Under the pieces are notes generated by a model. That model had not been told where the DNA came from and did not search any database. It was given only the letters and a program-made list of their open reading frames with translations. A DNA stretch of 64,000 nucleotides from assembly GCF_000227135.1 (NCBI RefSeq), contig NC_018261.1:1622355-1686354 (forward strand). Direction: 5' to 3'. This document shows positions 36,957-47,102 of the stretch, piece by piece; position 1 is the first letter of the stretch, and each line of letters opens with the position of its first letter. The stretch is from Leishmania donovani (taxonomy: Eukaryota; Euglenozoa; Kinetoplastea; Trypanosomatida; Trypanosomatidae). The position numbers and the translations under genes were made by a program.

Positions 36957-39900
36957 ATGCTCACCAAGTTCGAGGCCCGCTCGTCCCGCGTGAAAGCGGT
37001 GGCGCTGCACAACAGCGCCACGTGGGTTCTGTGCGGATTGCACAACGGTGCTGTGCAGATTTGGGACTATCGTATGAGCACTTGTGTCGACACGTACACA
37101 GAGCATGTGGGCGCAGTGCGCGGCGCGGACTTCCACGTGAATCAGCCCCTCTTCGTCACTGGCGGCGATGACTACACAGTGAAGGTGTGGAACTACAAGC
37201 TGCGGCGCTGCCTCTTTACGATGATGGGGCATATGGACTATGTTCGCACCACCTTCTTCCACCACGAGCAGCCGTGGATTGTGTCTTGCTCAGACGACTT
37301 CACCATCCGTATCTGGAATTGGCAGAGTCGAAAGAGCATCGCGTGCTTGCCGGGCCACAACCACTACGTTATGTGCGCGCAGTTTCACCCGTTCAGCGAC
37401 CTTGTTGTGTCGGGCAGCCTGGACAAGACAATCAGAGTGTGGGACATCTCGGCGCTGCGGCACCGGAAGGAGGAGGTGGGCATCACGCACGATCTCCTAG
37501 GTACGACGGATGTGGTGGTGCGGTACGAGCTGGAGGGGCACGAGAAGGGTATCAACTGGGTTGCCTTTCACCCGTGCGGCGACCTGCTGCTCTCTGCCGC
37601 CGATGACCGCACAGTGCGCCTGTGGACGATGTCGGGGACATCGTGCTACGTCTCTCGCACGTTCACCGGGCACACCAGCAACGTCTGCTGCTCCGTCTTT
37701 TACAGGAACGACTATCTCATCTCCTGTGCAGAGGACCGCACAATTCGCGTGGTGCACATGTCCTCCGGCGTGACGGTGCAGACGTTCCGTCGCGAGGTCG
37801 AGCGCTACTGGATCATGGCAAGCGACTCGACGCGCAACCTGATCGCCATTGGTCACGACGCGGGTCTGCAGGTCTTCAAGCTCACTCGGGAGCGGCCCGC
37901 CTTCGCGATCCACAACGCCACGCAGCTCTACTACACATGCCAGAACAAACTCCACATGTACAACTTCGAGACCGAGGAAGTCGCTTCCTGTGCTGTCACC
38001 TACCAGTTTTACCCGCCAACGGCGCTCTCGTGCTGCCCGACGACCGGAGGCGTGATGCTCTCCTACGTTAACAGTGGCCCGCAAGTAGAGTGGATTCCGA
38101 AGCCACTGGCGACAAGGACATGCAACGTGGAAGCTACCATGAAAGGCATCGACGGCGTTTTCTTTGGTGGGCACAAGCTCGCCTACGTGGACGTCAACGG
38201 AAAGATGTGCATCCAAAACGTGGCCAAGGCCAGTGGAAAGCCGCAGCTGACCGACGTGTCGTGCAGTCGCATTTTTCCTGGCCCTGTCGGCTGCGTCCTT
38301 TGCCAGAGCAACGACAGGATCCTCCTGTACCAGGTGGCACAGCACGGCGCGGTGGCGGAAGCGACGGTGACAGGGGTGCGGTACGCTGTGTGGGACAAGG
38401 ATTTCTCCAAGGTGGCGCTCATCGCCAAGAACACGGTGACCATTATGACGAAGCGCCTCAAGATCATCGCGTCGGTCGCCGAGTCGTCGGCCCGCATCAA
38501 ATCCGCCGCCTTTGACGAGACGCGGGACGTTATGTACTTCACCACATCCAACCACCTCAAGTACTGCTACCTGCGCAACGGCGAGACGAGCACTATCAGC
38601 ACGCTCAAGAACGTCGTCTATCTGGTGCGCGCCGTGGGCGACTCTATCTACGTCTTGACGCGCGACGGTCGCGTTCTGCGCAAGGAGCTGGACAACGTGG
38701 AACTGAACTTCAAGCTGAAACTGCAGCAGCAGTCGTACCGCGACCTCATCCGCATTATGCAGCAAGGCAAGCTCAAAGGTCAGGCCTTGGTCGGGTACCT
38801 GCACAAGCACGGACACTCCGAGATCGCCTTGCACTTCGTCAGCGACTCGCTCACGCGCTTCAATCTTGCCATCGAGTGTGGCGCCATGGACATTGCCAAG
38901 GCGACCGCGATTGAGCTCAACCAGCCAGCCATCTGGCGTCGCCTCGCCGACACCGCCACAAGCTTTGGTGACATCCAGCTGGCCCAGTTTGCGAGTGCCA
39001 AGGCTGGCCACTACTACGCCTCTGGCCTGCTTGCCCTTCTCACGGGAAACACCACCTCGGTGGCCAACCTTGTCAACACCACCCGCGACGACAACTTCAA
39101 GCTGCACTATAGCATGTACATGGACGACGCGAAGCAACGCGTGGACATCCTCTGCAAGGTTAACCAGCTGCCTCTGGCGTACGTGACGGCGAAGTCGCAC
39201 GGTCTGGCAGAGATGGCGGCGCAGGTGCTGCAACGGATGGAGCCGGAGGTGGCGGCGCGCGTGCAGGCGCAGCGATTCCATCCAGCACCGCAGAAGCGAA
39301 CGGTTGAGCCAGCCACGGAGAACTGGCCTATGCTGCAGGTGGAGGAGTCCGTGTTCGCGCGGCTGTTGAAGGAACCGGGCCATTTGGACATCATCGCCCA
39401 GCCGGAGCTCGACGAGGACGTCGCCGCCGGCACTGGGTGGGACGACGACGAGGACGACGGCACGTTACTGGGTAGCGCGGGTGCAGGCGCCGGCGATGCA
39501 GGGGCGCTGGCCGACAAGGATGAGATGGGTGGCGGCTGGGACGACGACCTCGACATTGACGTGTCCACTGCTCTCCCGGATGCTGGCGGCGCGACTTCCG
39601 CTAGCAGTGGCTACGTCGTGCCGCGCGAGCATCCGCCCATTATGCAGGCATGGGCGGACGCCTACACACTTCCTGCTTTCCACGTCGCTGCCGGGTCTTT
39701 TGCGAGTGCGCTGCGCCTGCTGCAGCGCCAGATCGGCTTGGCAGACCCGACGCCGCTGAAGCCTTACATGCTGCAGCTGTGGGCAGCCGTTAACGTGTGC
39801 AGGCCTGCACCGAACGGCCTGTGTGTCGTGTTCGCCATGCCCACGCCGCCGCCGGACAGCGAGACGGAGGCGCGCCACGCCCCCGCGCTTCCGGACTTCA

Positions 39901-40547
39901 TGCCTGCGCTCGCCGAGAAGCTGCGCTTCGGCTACCAGCTGTTCGTCGAGGGCAAGTTTTCGGAGGCGCTGGATGTCTTCCGCAGCATTCTGCACCTCTC
40001 TGTCGTCACCGTTGTCAAGGATGACCAGCAAAAGGCAACGCTGCGCGAAATCATGGCAATTGCCCCAGAGTACACGCGCGCTCTCGCGCTGCAGCTGCAG
40101 CTACGCACCCTCAACGCCTCCTCTGTGGAGTCGCTGCAGCTGGCCCTGTACTTCACACATTTCCGCCTTCACCGCGCGCACCTTACACTGGCTCTATCGC
40201 AGGCTATGAGTAAGGCGTACAAGCAGAAGAACATCAAGACCGCCGCTGAAGTGGCGCGCCGTCTGCTGGAGCAGGACCCACCCAAAAACAAGGCACAGCA
40301 GGCTGCTGCTATTATCGCCGAGGCAGACCGCAACCCCACTAACGCCGTCGAAATAGACTACGACGAGCGCAACCCGTTCACCATATGCTCTGCCACCTAC
40401 AAGCCCATGTACAAGGGTGTCGTGAGCCCAATGCGGTGCAGCTACTGCTTGTCGCCGGCTCACCCATCCTACAAGGGAACCCTCTGCCCTGTGTGCAAGT
40501 TGGCCAAGATTGGCGTCGACAGTGCAGGTCTGGTCAATCGAATTTGA
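36957..40547 (+). CDS. COPA: Coatomer subunit alpha (alpha-COP)
   Basis: 1196 aa, close to the usual ~1200. Alpha-COP is part of the B-subcomplex of the COPI coat, which retrieves cargo from Golgi to ER. The N-terminal WD40 propeller (about 1-310) has clear repeats such as VQIWDY, VKVWNY, IRIWNW, IRVWDI and VRLWTM. A second propeller (about 330-600) and alpha-solenoid (about 610-800) follow. An acidic linker at about 820-880 contains two GWDDD motifs. The C-terminal domain ends with a zinc-binding cluster, CSYCLSPAHPSYKGTLCPVC. The start is the first ATG after the acceptor. Confidence 0.95.
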   Translation: MLTKFEARSSRVKAVALHNSATWVLCGLHNGAVQIWDYRMSTCVDTYTEHVGAVRGADFHVNQPLFVTGGDDYTVKVWNYKLRRCLFTMMGHMDYVRTTFFHHEQPWIVSCSDDFTIRIWNWQSRKSIACLPGHNHYVMCAQFHPFSDLVVSGSLDKTIRVWDISALRHRKEEVGITHDLLGTTDVVVRYELEGHEKGINWVAFHPCGDLLLSAADDRTVRLWTMSGTSCYVSRTFTGHTSNVCCSVFYRNDYLISCAEDRTIRVVHMSSGVTVQTFRREVERYWIMASDSTRNLIAIGHDAGLQVFKLTRERPAFAIHNATQLYYTCQNKLHMYNFETEEVASCAVTYQFYPPTALSCCPTTGGVMLSYVNSGPQVEWIPKPLATRTCNVEATMKGIDGVFFGGHKLAYVDVNGKMCIQNVAKASGKPQLTDVSCSRIFPGPVGCVLCQSNDRILLYQVAQHGAVAEATVTGVRYAVWDKDFSKVALIAKNTVTIMTKRLKIIASVAESSARIKSAAFDETRDVMYFTTSNHLKYCYLRNGETSTISTLKNVVYLVRAVGDSIYVLTRDGRVLRKELDNVELNFKLKLQQQSYRDLIRIMQQGKLKGQALVGYLHKHGHSEIALHFVSDSLTRFNLAIECGAMDIAKATAIELNQPAIWRRLADTATSFGDIQLAQFASAKAGHYYASGLLALLTGNTTSVANLVNTTRDDNFKLHYSMYMDDAKQRVDILCKVNQLPLAYVTAKSHGLAEMAAQVLQRMEPEVAARVQAQRFHPAPQKRTVEPATENWPMLQVEESVFARLLKEPGHLDIIAQPELDEDVAAGTGWDDDEDDGTLLGSAGAGAGDAGALADKDEMGGGWDDDLDIDVSTALPDAGGATSASSGYVVPREHPPIMQAWADAYTLPAFHVAAGSFASALRLLQRQIGLADPTPLKPYMLQLWAAVNVCRPAPNGLCVVFAMPTPPPDSETEARHAPALPDFMPALAEKLRFGYQLFVEGKFSEALDVFRSILHLSVVTVVKDDQQKATLREIMAIAPEYTRALALQLQLRTLNASSVESLQLALYFTHFRLHRAHLTLALSQAMSKAYKQKNIKTAAEVARRLLEQDPPKNKAQQAAAIIAEADRNPTNAVEIDYDERNPFTICSATYKPMYKGVVSPMRCSYCLSPAHPSYKGTLCPVCKLAKIGVDSAGLVNRI

Positions 40548-41659
40548 TAGGTGGGCCAGGTGGAAGCGTCCTCCACTGGCTGGACTGTCCCCTCGGCGTT
40601 TCAAGAATGCATCTGTTCCCTCTCGTCGCCGGCTCCATGGGCTGTGTGAGCCGCTCGTGGAACGAAGTAGTATGGAGAAGCACGTGCGCGACGGCCAGCC
40701 GTCGCAACAGTATAGGGCAGCTGTCTCCTTGCCCAGATCGTTGGCATACGTGTTGCACTGCGGTCCCCCGTCCCATTTTCTTTCTTTCGGCGGCGATGGT
40801 GCCTTCGTTTTGTGTGTCCTTTACGGCTGTCTTAGTGACGCGTTGAGTTGTGCGGGATGGGAGAGAGGCAGAGTTGCTGGAGCATCTACATCGGTGTCTC
40901 CATTCCTTTACTTCCTTCCTCCTCCTCCTCTCTCTGTCGGCGTTGCTTTTTGGGGTTCGTTCGCGTGTCTCATGGCACATGTGCAGAGAGCTGTGGAGGG
41001 GCGATCAACTCACTAATACGTAGCAAGGAGGAATACAGCGTTGTTGTTGTTTTTTTGCCATTTTTCTTTTGGGTTTGCCGTCGCTGACGCAACAAGTGTC
41101 TTTGTGTCTGCCCCTCTCGTGTCGCGTCTCTTTCACATGTCCTCCCGCGCTGCCCCAGCTCCTCAAAATTGGTCAGTGGTGAGGTGGGAGGGAAAGGAGG
41201 AAGAAAAGGCGCCACGCGCACGGCAGTATTGAGCAACCGACATTTTTTTTTTCGCTGTGCGTGTGTGTCCTTTCGTGCAAATCCAAGCCACTCCAGGCTT
41301 CTTTGATGACTGGCGGAAACGGTTAGCAGCTCCAGATCGTAGCGAGCACGCGCGGGTGCGCACTACAGCGGTTCGTCGTACAACACGGCGCCCGCGATCT
41401 CCTCCACCTGCCGCAAGCGCACGGAACCGCAACCATCTCCTTTACTTTGGGCTTTCATTTTTTGGTTTCTCGCTCTTCACGCATCCTTCCACACATGAGC
41501 ACCTGTCGCAGACACTCAGGAGCAGCTTCTTCTCCGGCTAGTAAATCTTTTTCCTTGAACCGACCCCCAGCGTCACCCCCTACTGCATTGTCGTGTAGCA
41601 TAGCATAGCATCGCATAGCATCAAGTGTTTGTGGGCGTGTGCGGATCACCATCATCGCC
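40548..41659. other. Intergenic region
   Basis: No gene recognised. Pyrimidine-rich stretches at 40905-40935, 41038-41075 and 41450-41490. A TAGCA-type pentamer repeat near the 3' end marks the start of a duplicated unit and is listed separately. Confidence 0.6.
41596..41621. repeat. TAGCA pentamer repeat at left edge of duplicated unit
   Basis: Short tandem TAGCA/TCGCA units, followed by GTGTTTGTGGGCGTGTGCGG; the same arrangement occurs at 42515-42536 before the second copy of the 112-aa gene. Confidence 0.8.
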
Positions 41660-41808
41660 ATGACGCGGTGGAACCAGAGGATGGCCAAGATGGCCTTCCG
41701 GCGCTCCAAATTCCGTCGCTTAGCCTGGGGCGACGGTGACCCGTACCCCTACACCCCGCGCGCCACCTTCCGCTATCAGTGGGACGACTGGCCAATGTGG
41801 GAGAAGAT
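41660..41808 (+). CDS. 112-aa membrane protein gene, first copy, truncated by gap
   Basis: The first 49 codons are identical to those of the complete copy at 42574; the rest is replaced by a run of N. Probably an intact gene in the real genome, since sequence after the gap belongs to a downstream gene's 3' UTR. Confidence 0.75.
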
Positions 41809-41907
41809 NNNNNNNNNNNNNNNNNNNNNNNNNNNNNNNNNNNNNNNNNNNNNNNNNNNNNNNNNNNNNNNNNNNNNNNNNNNNNNNNNNNNNNNNNNNN
41901 NNNNNNN
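41809..41907. other. Run of 99 N, probably hiding the rest of a gene pair
   Basis: The left side ends inside the 112-aa gene, and the right side begins in a copy of the proteasome beta7 3' flank (41908-42031 equals 45649-45772). By comparison with the downstream copy, about 1.5 kb including a whole beta7 gene would be expected here. Confidence 0.7.
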
Positions 41908-42573
41908 ATACATACACACACACACGCACCCTTCGCGTTTTTTTTCTCTGTATTGTGCATGTCTCGCAGTCTACGTGTGTGTGTCTGTGTGCAGTGGCGC
42001 TCTCTTATCGGGCCCCCCTCCCCGTGCACCGTGCCCACACTGGTCAACCGTGCTAGCAGATTTTCCTCCTAATCGTTGTACGCGTACGTGGCGGGTAATC
42101 AAGTGCATCTCTGCTTCTGTTGTACGTGTGCGCTGGAGTTTACTGCGCTAATACCTCGTTGCGTTGTCATTGCTGAGACGGCGCAGAAGCGGATATGCTG
42201 TTTGGATCTTCTAGTGCGTGGCGCTGAGACAACGTCTACGTTTAGGGAAACGCCCTGAACTGCTTGAAGCCCTCACGCTGCGGACATCCGCGGAGGGCTT
42301 CTGTTCCCCGTCCAACTCACCGGCTGTCGAATTGGCATGCCTTCACCTTTTCTTCTTCCCGCCTCTCTCCACCTCTTCCTCCTTGCTGTGCGCTGTTGCT
42401 CGATGCGCGTGGCAGACGGGGAAGCAGGCTCGACTTCGCAGCTCAAGTCGCTTCGTCTGTCACATCTTCTGTCGAGCTCTGTGCCAAGCTCTAGCATTCG
42501 CTAATATTCTATTTTAGCATGGCATAGCATAGCATCACGTGTTTGTGGGCGTGTGCGGATCACCATCATCGCC
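41908..42573. other. Beta7-type 3' flank and spacer
   Basis: The first 124 bases match the 3' flank of the intact beta7 gene exactly, then diverge. The remainder is spacer with a C/T-rich stretch (42345-42395) and a TAGCA repeat (42515-42536) before the next ATG. Confidence 0.6.
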
Positions 42574-42912
42574 ATGACGCGGTGGAACCAGAGGATGGCC
42601 AAGATGGCCTTCCGGCGCTCCAAATTCCGTCGCTTAGCCTGGGGCGACGGTGACCCGTACCCCTACACCCCGCGCGCCACCTTCCGCTATCAGTGGGACG
42701 ACTGGCCAATGTGGGAGAAGATGTGGCACCTCGCTGTCGGTGTGCTGGGCATCGAGTTCGCTGTGTGGGCCTACTACTCGAAGTTGAACAGCCGCATGGA
42801 CTGGGCACGCGAGGAGGCGCTGCGCCGCATGCGTCTGCGCCGTGAGGCCCAAGAGCTGATGATCCTCGAGGGCGAGACCTTCTCGAGCGACATCCAGCCG
42901 GACCGCCGCTGA
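42574..42912 (+). CDS. Small single-pass membrane protein, 112 aa, complete copy
   Basis: Function not recognised. The N-terminus is strongly basic and aromatic (residues 1-24, with RWNQRMAKMAFRRSKFRRLAW), followed by a Tyr/Pro/Trp-rich stretch (WDDWPMWEKM), one hydrophobic segment at about 50-67 (WHLAVGVLGIEFAVWAYY) and a charged helical C-terminus (MDWAREEALRRMRLRREAQEL). Size and layout resemble small accessory subunits of mitochondrial inner-membrane complexes, but no family match can be claimed. The ATG at 42574 is used; an upstream in-frame GTG is not a start. Confidence 0.75.
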   Translation: MTRWNQRMAKMAFRRSKFRRLAWGDGDPYPYTPRATFRYQWDDWPMWEKMWHLAVGVLGIEFAVWAYYSKLNSRMDWAREEALRRMRLRREAQELMILEGETFSSDIQPDRR

Positions 42913-43544
42913 CGCTGCCCACCCCGCGAGCGTCTCGGGGGAGAGGAGGATTGCTGCCACTGACCCTCTCCGAAGCGCGGCGGCATCTGTGCGCCGCTTT
43001 TTTCCCCGGAAAACTGCAGTTCTGTTAGACTGCGCGCCGCAGTCGCGGCCCGCTTCCCTATTGTGTCCGTTTCTACCGGTGAGGCCGAAGTGATTCCAGG
43101 GCGCACATCATCTTCAAGCATACGTCATCATACATTCCTGGCTTCTGTTAACGCGCCTCTAGTACTAGCGACAGTGCTGCTCAAAATCACCGCCGAACTC
43201 CTCGACGTCAGTGTTCTGCCAACCTCGAATTACGCGTCTCTGCCAGATTTCCATCGTCTCGCCTGCTCTGCCTTACCACCAACACCTCCCTAGCGCCTGC
43301 AAACACACCTCCTTGACTTTTTCGACCTAGCACAAGCGCCTCTTCGCGGCGAACGCAGCACCTCCTCACCGTCACTGTCGTGCCTGTAAAACGGAACAAC
43401 TCATCAATACCATTTCCTCCATTTCTTCTCTACCGACACGGACATACATACGCGATCAGCTCTGCCGCCTGCCCAACTCGACTCACCTCTGTAGGTAATC
43501 GCACGCACACGTACAGGCAGTCTCTCCCGCTGGTGACCGCGAAG
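42913..43544. other. Spacer between the 112-aa gene and beta7 (first copy)
   Basis: Repeated exactly at 43767-44398 and, from 43183 onward, at 44584-44945. It contains an AG/GC-rich hairpin-like stretch near 42975-43000 and several C/T-rich segments. No gene seen. Confidence 0.6.
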
Positions 43545-43766
43545 ATGGCGTCTGGCGGATCTGTCATCGCGATCAAATACAACGGCGGCGTACTGATGGC
43601 GGCGGACACGCTGCTGTCCTACGGGTCTCTCGCCAAGTGGCCCAACAGCATGGACTGGGCACGCGAGGAGGCGCTGCGCCGCATGCGTCTGCGCCGTGAG
43701 GCCCAAGAGCTGATGATCCTCGAGGGCGAGACCTTCTCGAGCGACATCCAGCCGGACCGCCGCTGA
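43545..43766 (+). pseudogene. In-frame chimera: beta7 N-terminus joined to 112-aa protein C-terminus
   Basis: Codons 1-34 are proteasome beta7 (to LAKWPN), then the frame continues into the last 39 residues of the 112-aa membrane protein (MDWAREEALRR onward) and its stop. The join lies at CCCAACAGCATGG, where both parents share AACA(G). It lacks most of the beta fold and the membrane segment, so it is unlikely to be functional. It may be a true product of tandem duplication or a misassembly. Confidence 0.7.
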
Positions 43767-44398
43767 CGCTGCCCACCCCGCGAGCGTCTCGGGGGAGAGG
43801 AGGATTGCTGCCACTGACCCTCTCCGAAGCGCGGCGGCATCTGTGCGCCGCTTTTTTCCCCGGAAAACTGCAGTTCTGTTAGACTGCGCGCCGCAGTCGC
43901 GGCCCGCTTCCCTATTGTGTCCGTTTCTACCGGTGAGGCCGAAGTGATTCCAGGGCGCACATCATCTTCAAGCATACGTCATCATACATTCCTGGCTTCT
44001 GTTAACGCGCCTCTAGTACTAGCGACAGTGCTGCTCAAAATCACCGCCGAACTCCTCGACGTCAGTGTTCTGCCAACCTCGAATTACGCGTCTCTGCCAG
44101 ATTTCCATCGTCTCGCCTGCTCTGCCTTACCACCAACACCTCCCTAGCGCCTGCAAACACACCTCCTTGACTTTTTCGACCTAGCACAAGCGCCTCTTCG
44201 CGGCGAACGCAGCACCTCCTCACCGTCACTGTCGTGCCTGTAAAACGGAACAACTCATCAATACCATTTCCTCCATTTCTTCTCTACCGACACGGACATA
44301 CATACGCGATCAGCTCTGCCGCCTGCCCAACTCGACTCACCTCTGTAGGTAATCGCACGCACACGTACAGGCAGTCTCTCCCGCTGGTGACCGCGAAG
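43767..44398. other. Spacer, second copy
   Basis: Identical to 42913-43544; nothing further seen. Confidence 0.7.
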
Positions 44399-44484
44399 AT
44401 GGCGTCTGGCGGATCTGTCATCGCGATCAAATACAACGGCGGCGTACTGATGGCGGCGGACACGCTGCTGTCCTACGGGTCTCT
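44399..44484 (+). CDS. Proteasome beta7, 5' fragment cut by gap
   Basis: The first 28 codons are identical to the intact gene at 44946, then the sequence enters N. Probably the same sequence as the intact copy, since its upstream 362 bases also recur after the gap. Confidence 0.7.
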
Positions 44485-44583
44485 NNNNNNNNNNNNNNNN
44501 NNNNNNNNNNNNNNNNNNNNNNNNNNNNNNNNNNNNNNNNNNNNNNNNNNNNNNNNNNNNNNNNNNNNNNNNNNNNNNNNNNN
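44485..44583. other. Run of 99 N before the intact beta7 gene
   Basis: The 448 bases ending at its left edge (44037-44484) are identical to the 448 bases starting at its right edge (44584-45031). The simplest reading is two overlapping contig ends that were not merged. Confidence 0.8.
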
Positions 44584-44945
44584 AAAATCACCGCCGAACT
44601 CCTCGACGTCAGTGTTCTGCCAACCTCGAATTACGCGTCTCTGCCAGATTTCCATCGTCTCGCCTGCTCTGCCTTACCACCAACACCTCCCTAGCGCCTG
44701 CAAACACACCTCCTTGACTTTTTCGACCTAGCACAAGCGCCTCTTCGCGGCGAACGCAGCACCTCCTCACCGTCACTGTCGTGCCTGTAAAACGGAACAA
44801 CTCATCAATACCATTTCCTCCATTTCTTCTCTACCGACACGGACATACATACGCGATCAGCTCTGCCGCCTGCCCAACTCGACTCACCTCTGTAGGTAAT
44901 CGCACGCACACGTACAGGCAGTCTCTCCCGCTGGTGACCGCGAAG
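44584..44945. other. Spacer, third (partial) copy, upstream of intact beta7
   Basis: Equals 43183-43544; serves as the 5' flank of the complete beta7 gene. Confidence 0.7.
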
Positions 44946-45608
44946 ATGGCGTCTGGCGGATCTGTCATCGCGATCAAATACAACGGCGGCGTACTGATGG
45001 CGGCGGACACGCTGCTGTCCTACGGGTCTCTCGCCAAGTGGCCCAACATCCCGCGCATCAAGCTGCTCGGCAGCCACTCTGCCGTGTGCGCCACGGGCAG
45101 CTACGCCGACTTCCAGATGATGACGAAGCAGGTGGAGGACAACATTGAGCGCCAGAGGATGTACCACAACGTGGACGAGTTGAGCCCCAGTGAGGTATTC
45201 AGCTACCTGCACCGCTCCATCTACCAGAAGCGCTGCGACTTCGAGCCGTGCCTGTGCCAGATGGTCTTCATTGGTTTCCGCGACAGCGAGACGTTTTTGG
45301 CGGGCGTGGACGACGTCGGCACGCGCTGGGAGGACGACTGCGTCGCGACCGGCTACGGCGCGTACATCGCACTGCCGCTGCTGCGTCAGGCTCTGGAGAA
45401 GAACCCGAGTGGCCTGTCGCGGGCCCAGGCGGTGCAGATCCTCACTGACTGCCTGCGTGTTCTCTTCTACCGCGAGTGCCGCACCATCAACAAGTTCCAG
45501 ATGGCCGATGCCGCCAGCGACGGCGTGCGCATCAGCGAGCCCTTCGACGTGGAGACGAACTGGGAGTACGAGGGCTTCTGCTTCGAGAAGACGGCCATCA
45601 TCCGTTGA
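44946..45608 (+). CDS. PSB7: 20S proteasome subunit beta7 (PSMB4 type), complete
   Basis: 220 aa. The protein matches PSMB4/beta7 throughout: GGVLMAADTLLSYGSLAKWP, YADFQMM, a HRSIYQKR helix, MVFIGFRDSETFLAGVDDVG, VATGYGAYIALPLLRQALE, RVLFYRECRTINKFQ and the terminal ETNWEYEGF, which is the beta7 tail element. Beta7 is a non-catalytic ring subunit; as expected no catalytic N-terminal threonine is seen. Its propeptide is very short. The N-terminal 34 codons and the upstream spacer exist in several copies in this locus. Confidence 0.93.
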   Translation: MASGGSVIAIKYNGGVLMAADTLLSYGSLAKWPNIPRIKLLGSHSAVCATGSYADFQMMTKQVEDNIERQRMYHNVDELSPSEVFSYLHRSIYQKRCDFEPCLCQMVFIGFRDSETFLAGVDDVGTRWEDDCVATGYGAYIALPLLRQALEKNPSGLSRAQAVQILTDCLRVLFYRECRTINKFQMADAASDGVRISEPFDVETNWEYEGFCFEKTAIIR

Positions 45609-47102
45609 CGGCGTAAGACTTGCGGCGCTACCTCTCCCCTGCATACACATACATACACACACACACGCACCCTTCGCGTTTTTTTTCTCTGTATTGTGCA
45701 TGTCTCGCAGTCTACGTGTGTGTGTCTGTGTGCAGTGGCGCTCTCTTATCGGGCCCCCCTCCCCGTGCACCGCGTCCACGCTGGTCGATCATTGCAGTGT
45801 GGTCTTAAATATCTGATATCTGCGGTTCTGCGCCGCTCGATCTGATGTTTGCGGCAATTCAAGTGTACAAGAGATCTTCTTCATGGTCGCCCTCGACATT
45901 CATGCTTCGCCACCGCCTTTGGCCATCAATGTCGTTGTTTGCGCTACGTTGTCGTTTTCCCAGACGCTGCCAGTACAAATGTGGTTGCCCGCGTCACCCT
46001 GGCGAGAACAATGGTATGGAGAGCCTAGCTCTTCTTCCGCCTGCTCGTCGAGAGTCGCAGTGTTTGTTTCCGGGAGGGGGAGGAGGGGGCGGTCCCTGCA
46101 GCCTGTATACCTCCCCCCACCCTCCAGCTGTGCATGGTACACGATGATACAAACTACTCCCTCCTCACAACCATGTCTATCTCTTTTTCTCTCCGCCTGC
46201 GCTTTCCACACAACTCTCTCGCTCTTTGCTGAACAACACGGATTAACATGCAGAACTGTACAGTCATCGTTTTGTTGTTATTTTGCCGCGGCGTGTCGGT
46301 GACGTCAGCGGCGTTGGTAACAAGCTGTTTTTATGTATCTGTACTGCTTTCGGTAGCCTACGTGCGCATCATCCTCCCCTCTTCTCCTCTTTTACTGCCT
46401 CCTCGCTCTTCTTTTTGGGACACCTTTTAGACGGTCGTAGTACGTGGGCTGAACTGCCTCTCGTGGGGGCTCGCACGTTGTCGGCTTTCTCTTGTTTTAT
46501 TTCTTTTCCTTTTGGTGGCGTTGCTGCAGAGTAGAGACCTCGATTTACATTTTTTTGTTGCGACACGTGCGAACAGACTACCTCACGTGCAGTGACGCGC
46601 ACACGTACGTGTTGGCAACACCGCGAAACGAAATCGTCCCTCGACACCATCTTTTCTCGTGCGATTTTTCTTTTTAATCCTTGCTGAAGACGTCGCTTCA
46701 ATCACCGTTTGACACGCCGTTGTGTTTCCGTGTGTCCGTCTGCGTAACCTCTGTGGTCGAGCGCCCTCTGTTTCTCGCGGGGGGAAGACCTCACCTTGGG
46801 AGGGGTGCGACTCGCAAGGTTTGGAAGTCCTTGGCCTCTAGCCTCTTCCTCTCCCTTCTTCAAGGCGCCCCGGAGCACTAATCGTACAGGACGCGCCAGT
46901 GGTGCCTGTCGAGCGGCTGGTGTTGTGCTTGTTGAAGCTCTGCCTCACCTCAGCCGCCGCAACTTTTCCTCCCCGTTTTTTTCGTCTGTTGTTCCTGAGA
47001 AGCTTTCGCCGTCTCTCTCCTTTTCCCTTCTCCTTTCTATCTCGGAGGCATACACGCACACACAACCCAACGTATGCACTAGCGGCTACCGAAACAGCAG
47101 TC
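45609..47102. other. Intergenic region before TOR
   Basis: No gene recognised. A CA stretch and T-run in the beta7 3' flank (45645-45690), a G-run at 46073-46090, and pyrimidine tracts at 46365-46415, 46965-46990 and 47005-47040. The AG at 47046-47047 is the likely acceptor for TOR. The TOR frame is open upstream to 46899, but that part covers the pyrimidine tracts. Confidence 0.6.

Larger units (their letters stand above)
42794..44484. repeat. Tandem duplication, 854-bp unit (42794-43647 and 43648-44484)
   Basis: The unit holds the last ~39 codons of the 112-aa gene, the spacer, and the first 34 codons of proteasome beta7. The second copy is identical as far as it goes and stops at the next N run. 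A third partial copy of its right part begins at 44584. Confidence 0.85.

Noticed and set aside
37497..39383. Long antisense open frame (628 codons) over alpha-COP
   Set aside because: It mirrors the alpha-COP coding frame; long antisense frames are expected when third positions are G/C-rich. Its translation is His/Arg/Val-rich with no recognisable domain.
46899..47102. N-terminal extension of TOR
   Set aside because: Low-complexity translation of splice-signal pyrimidine tracts; the ATG at 47103 follows the acceptor.
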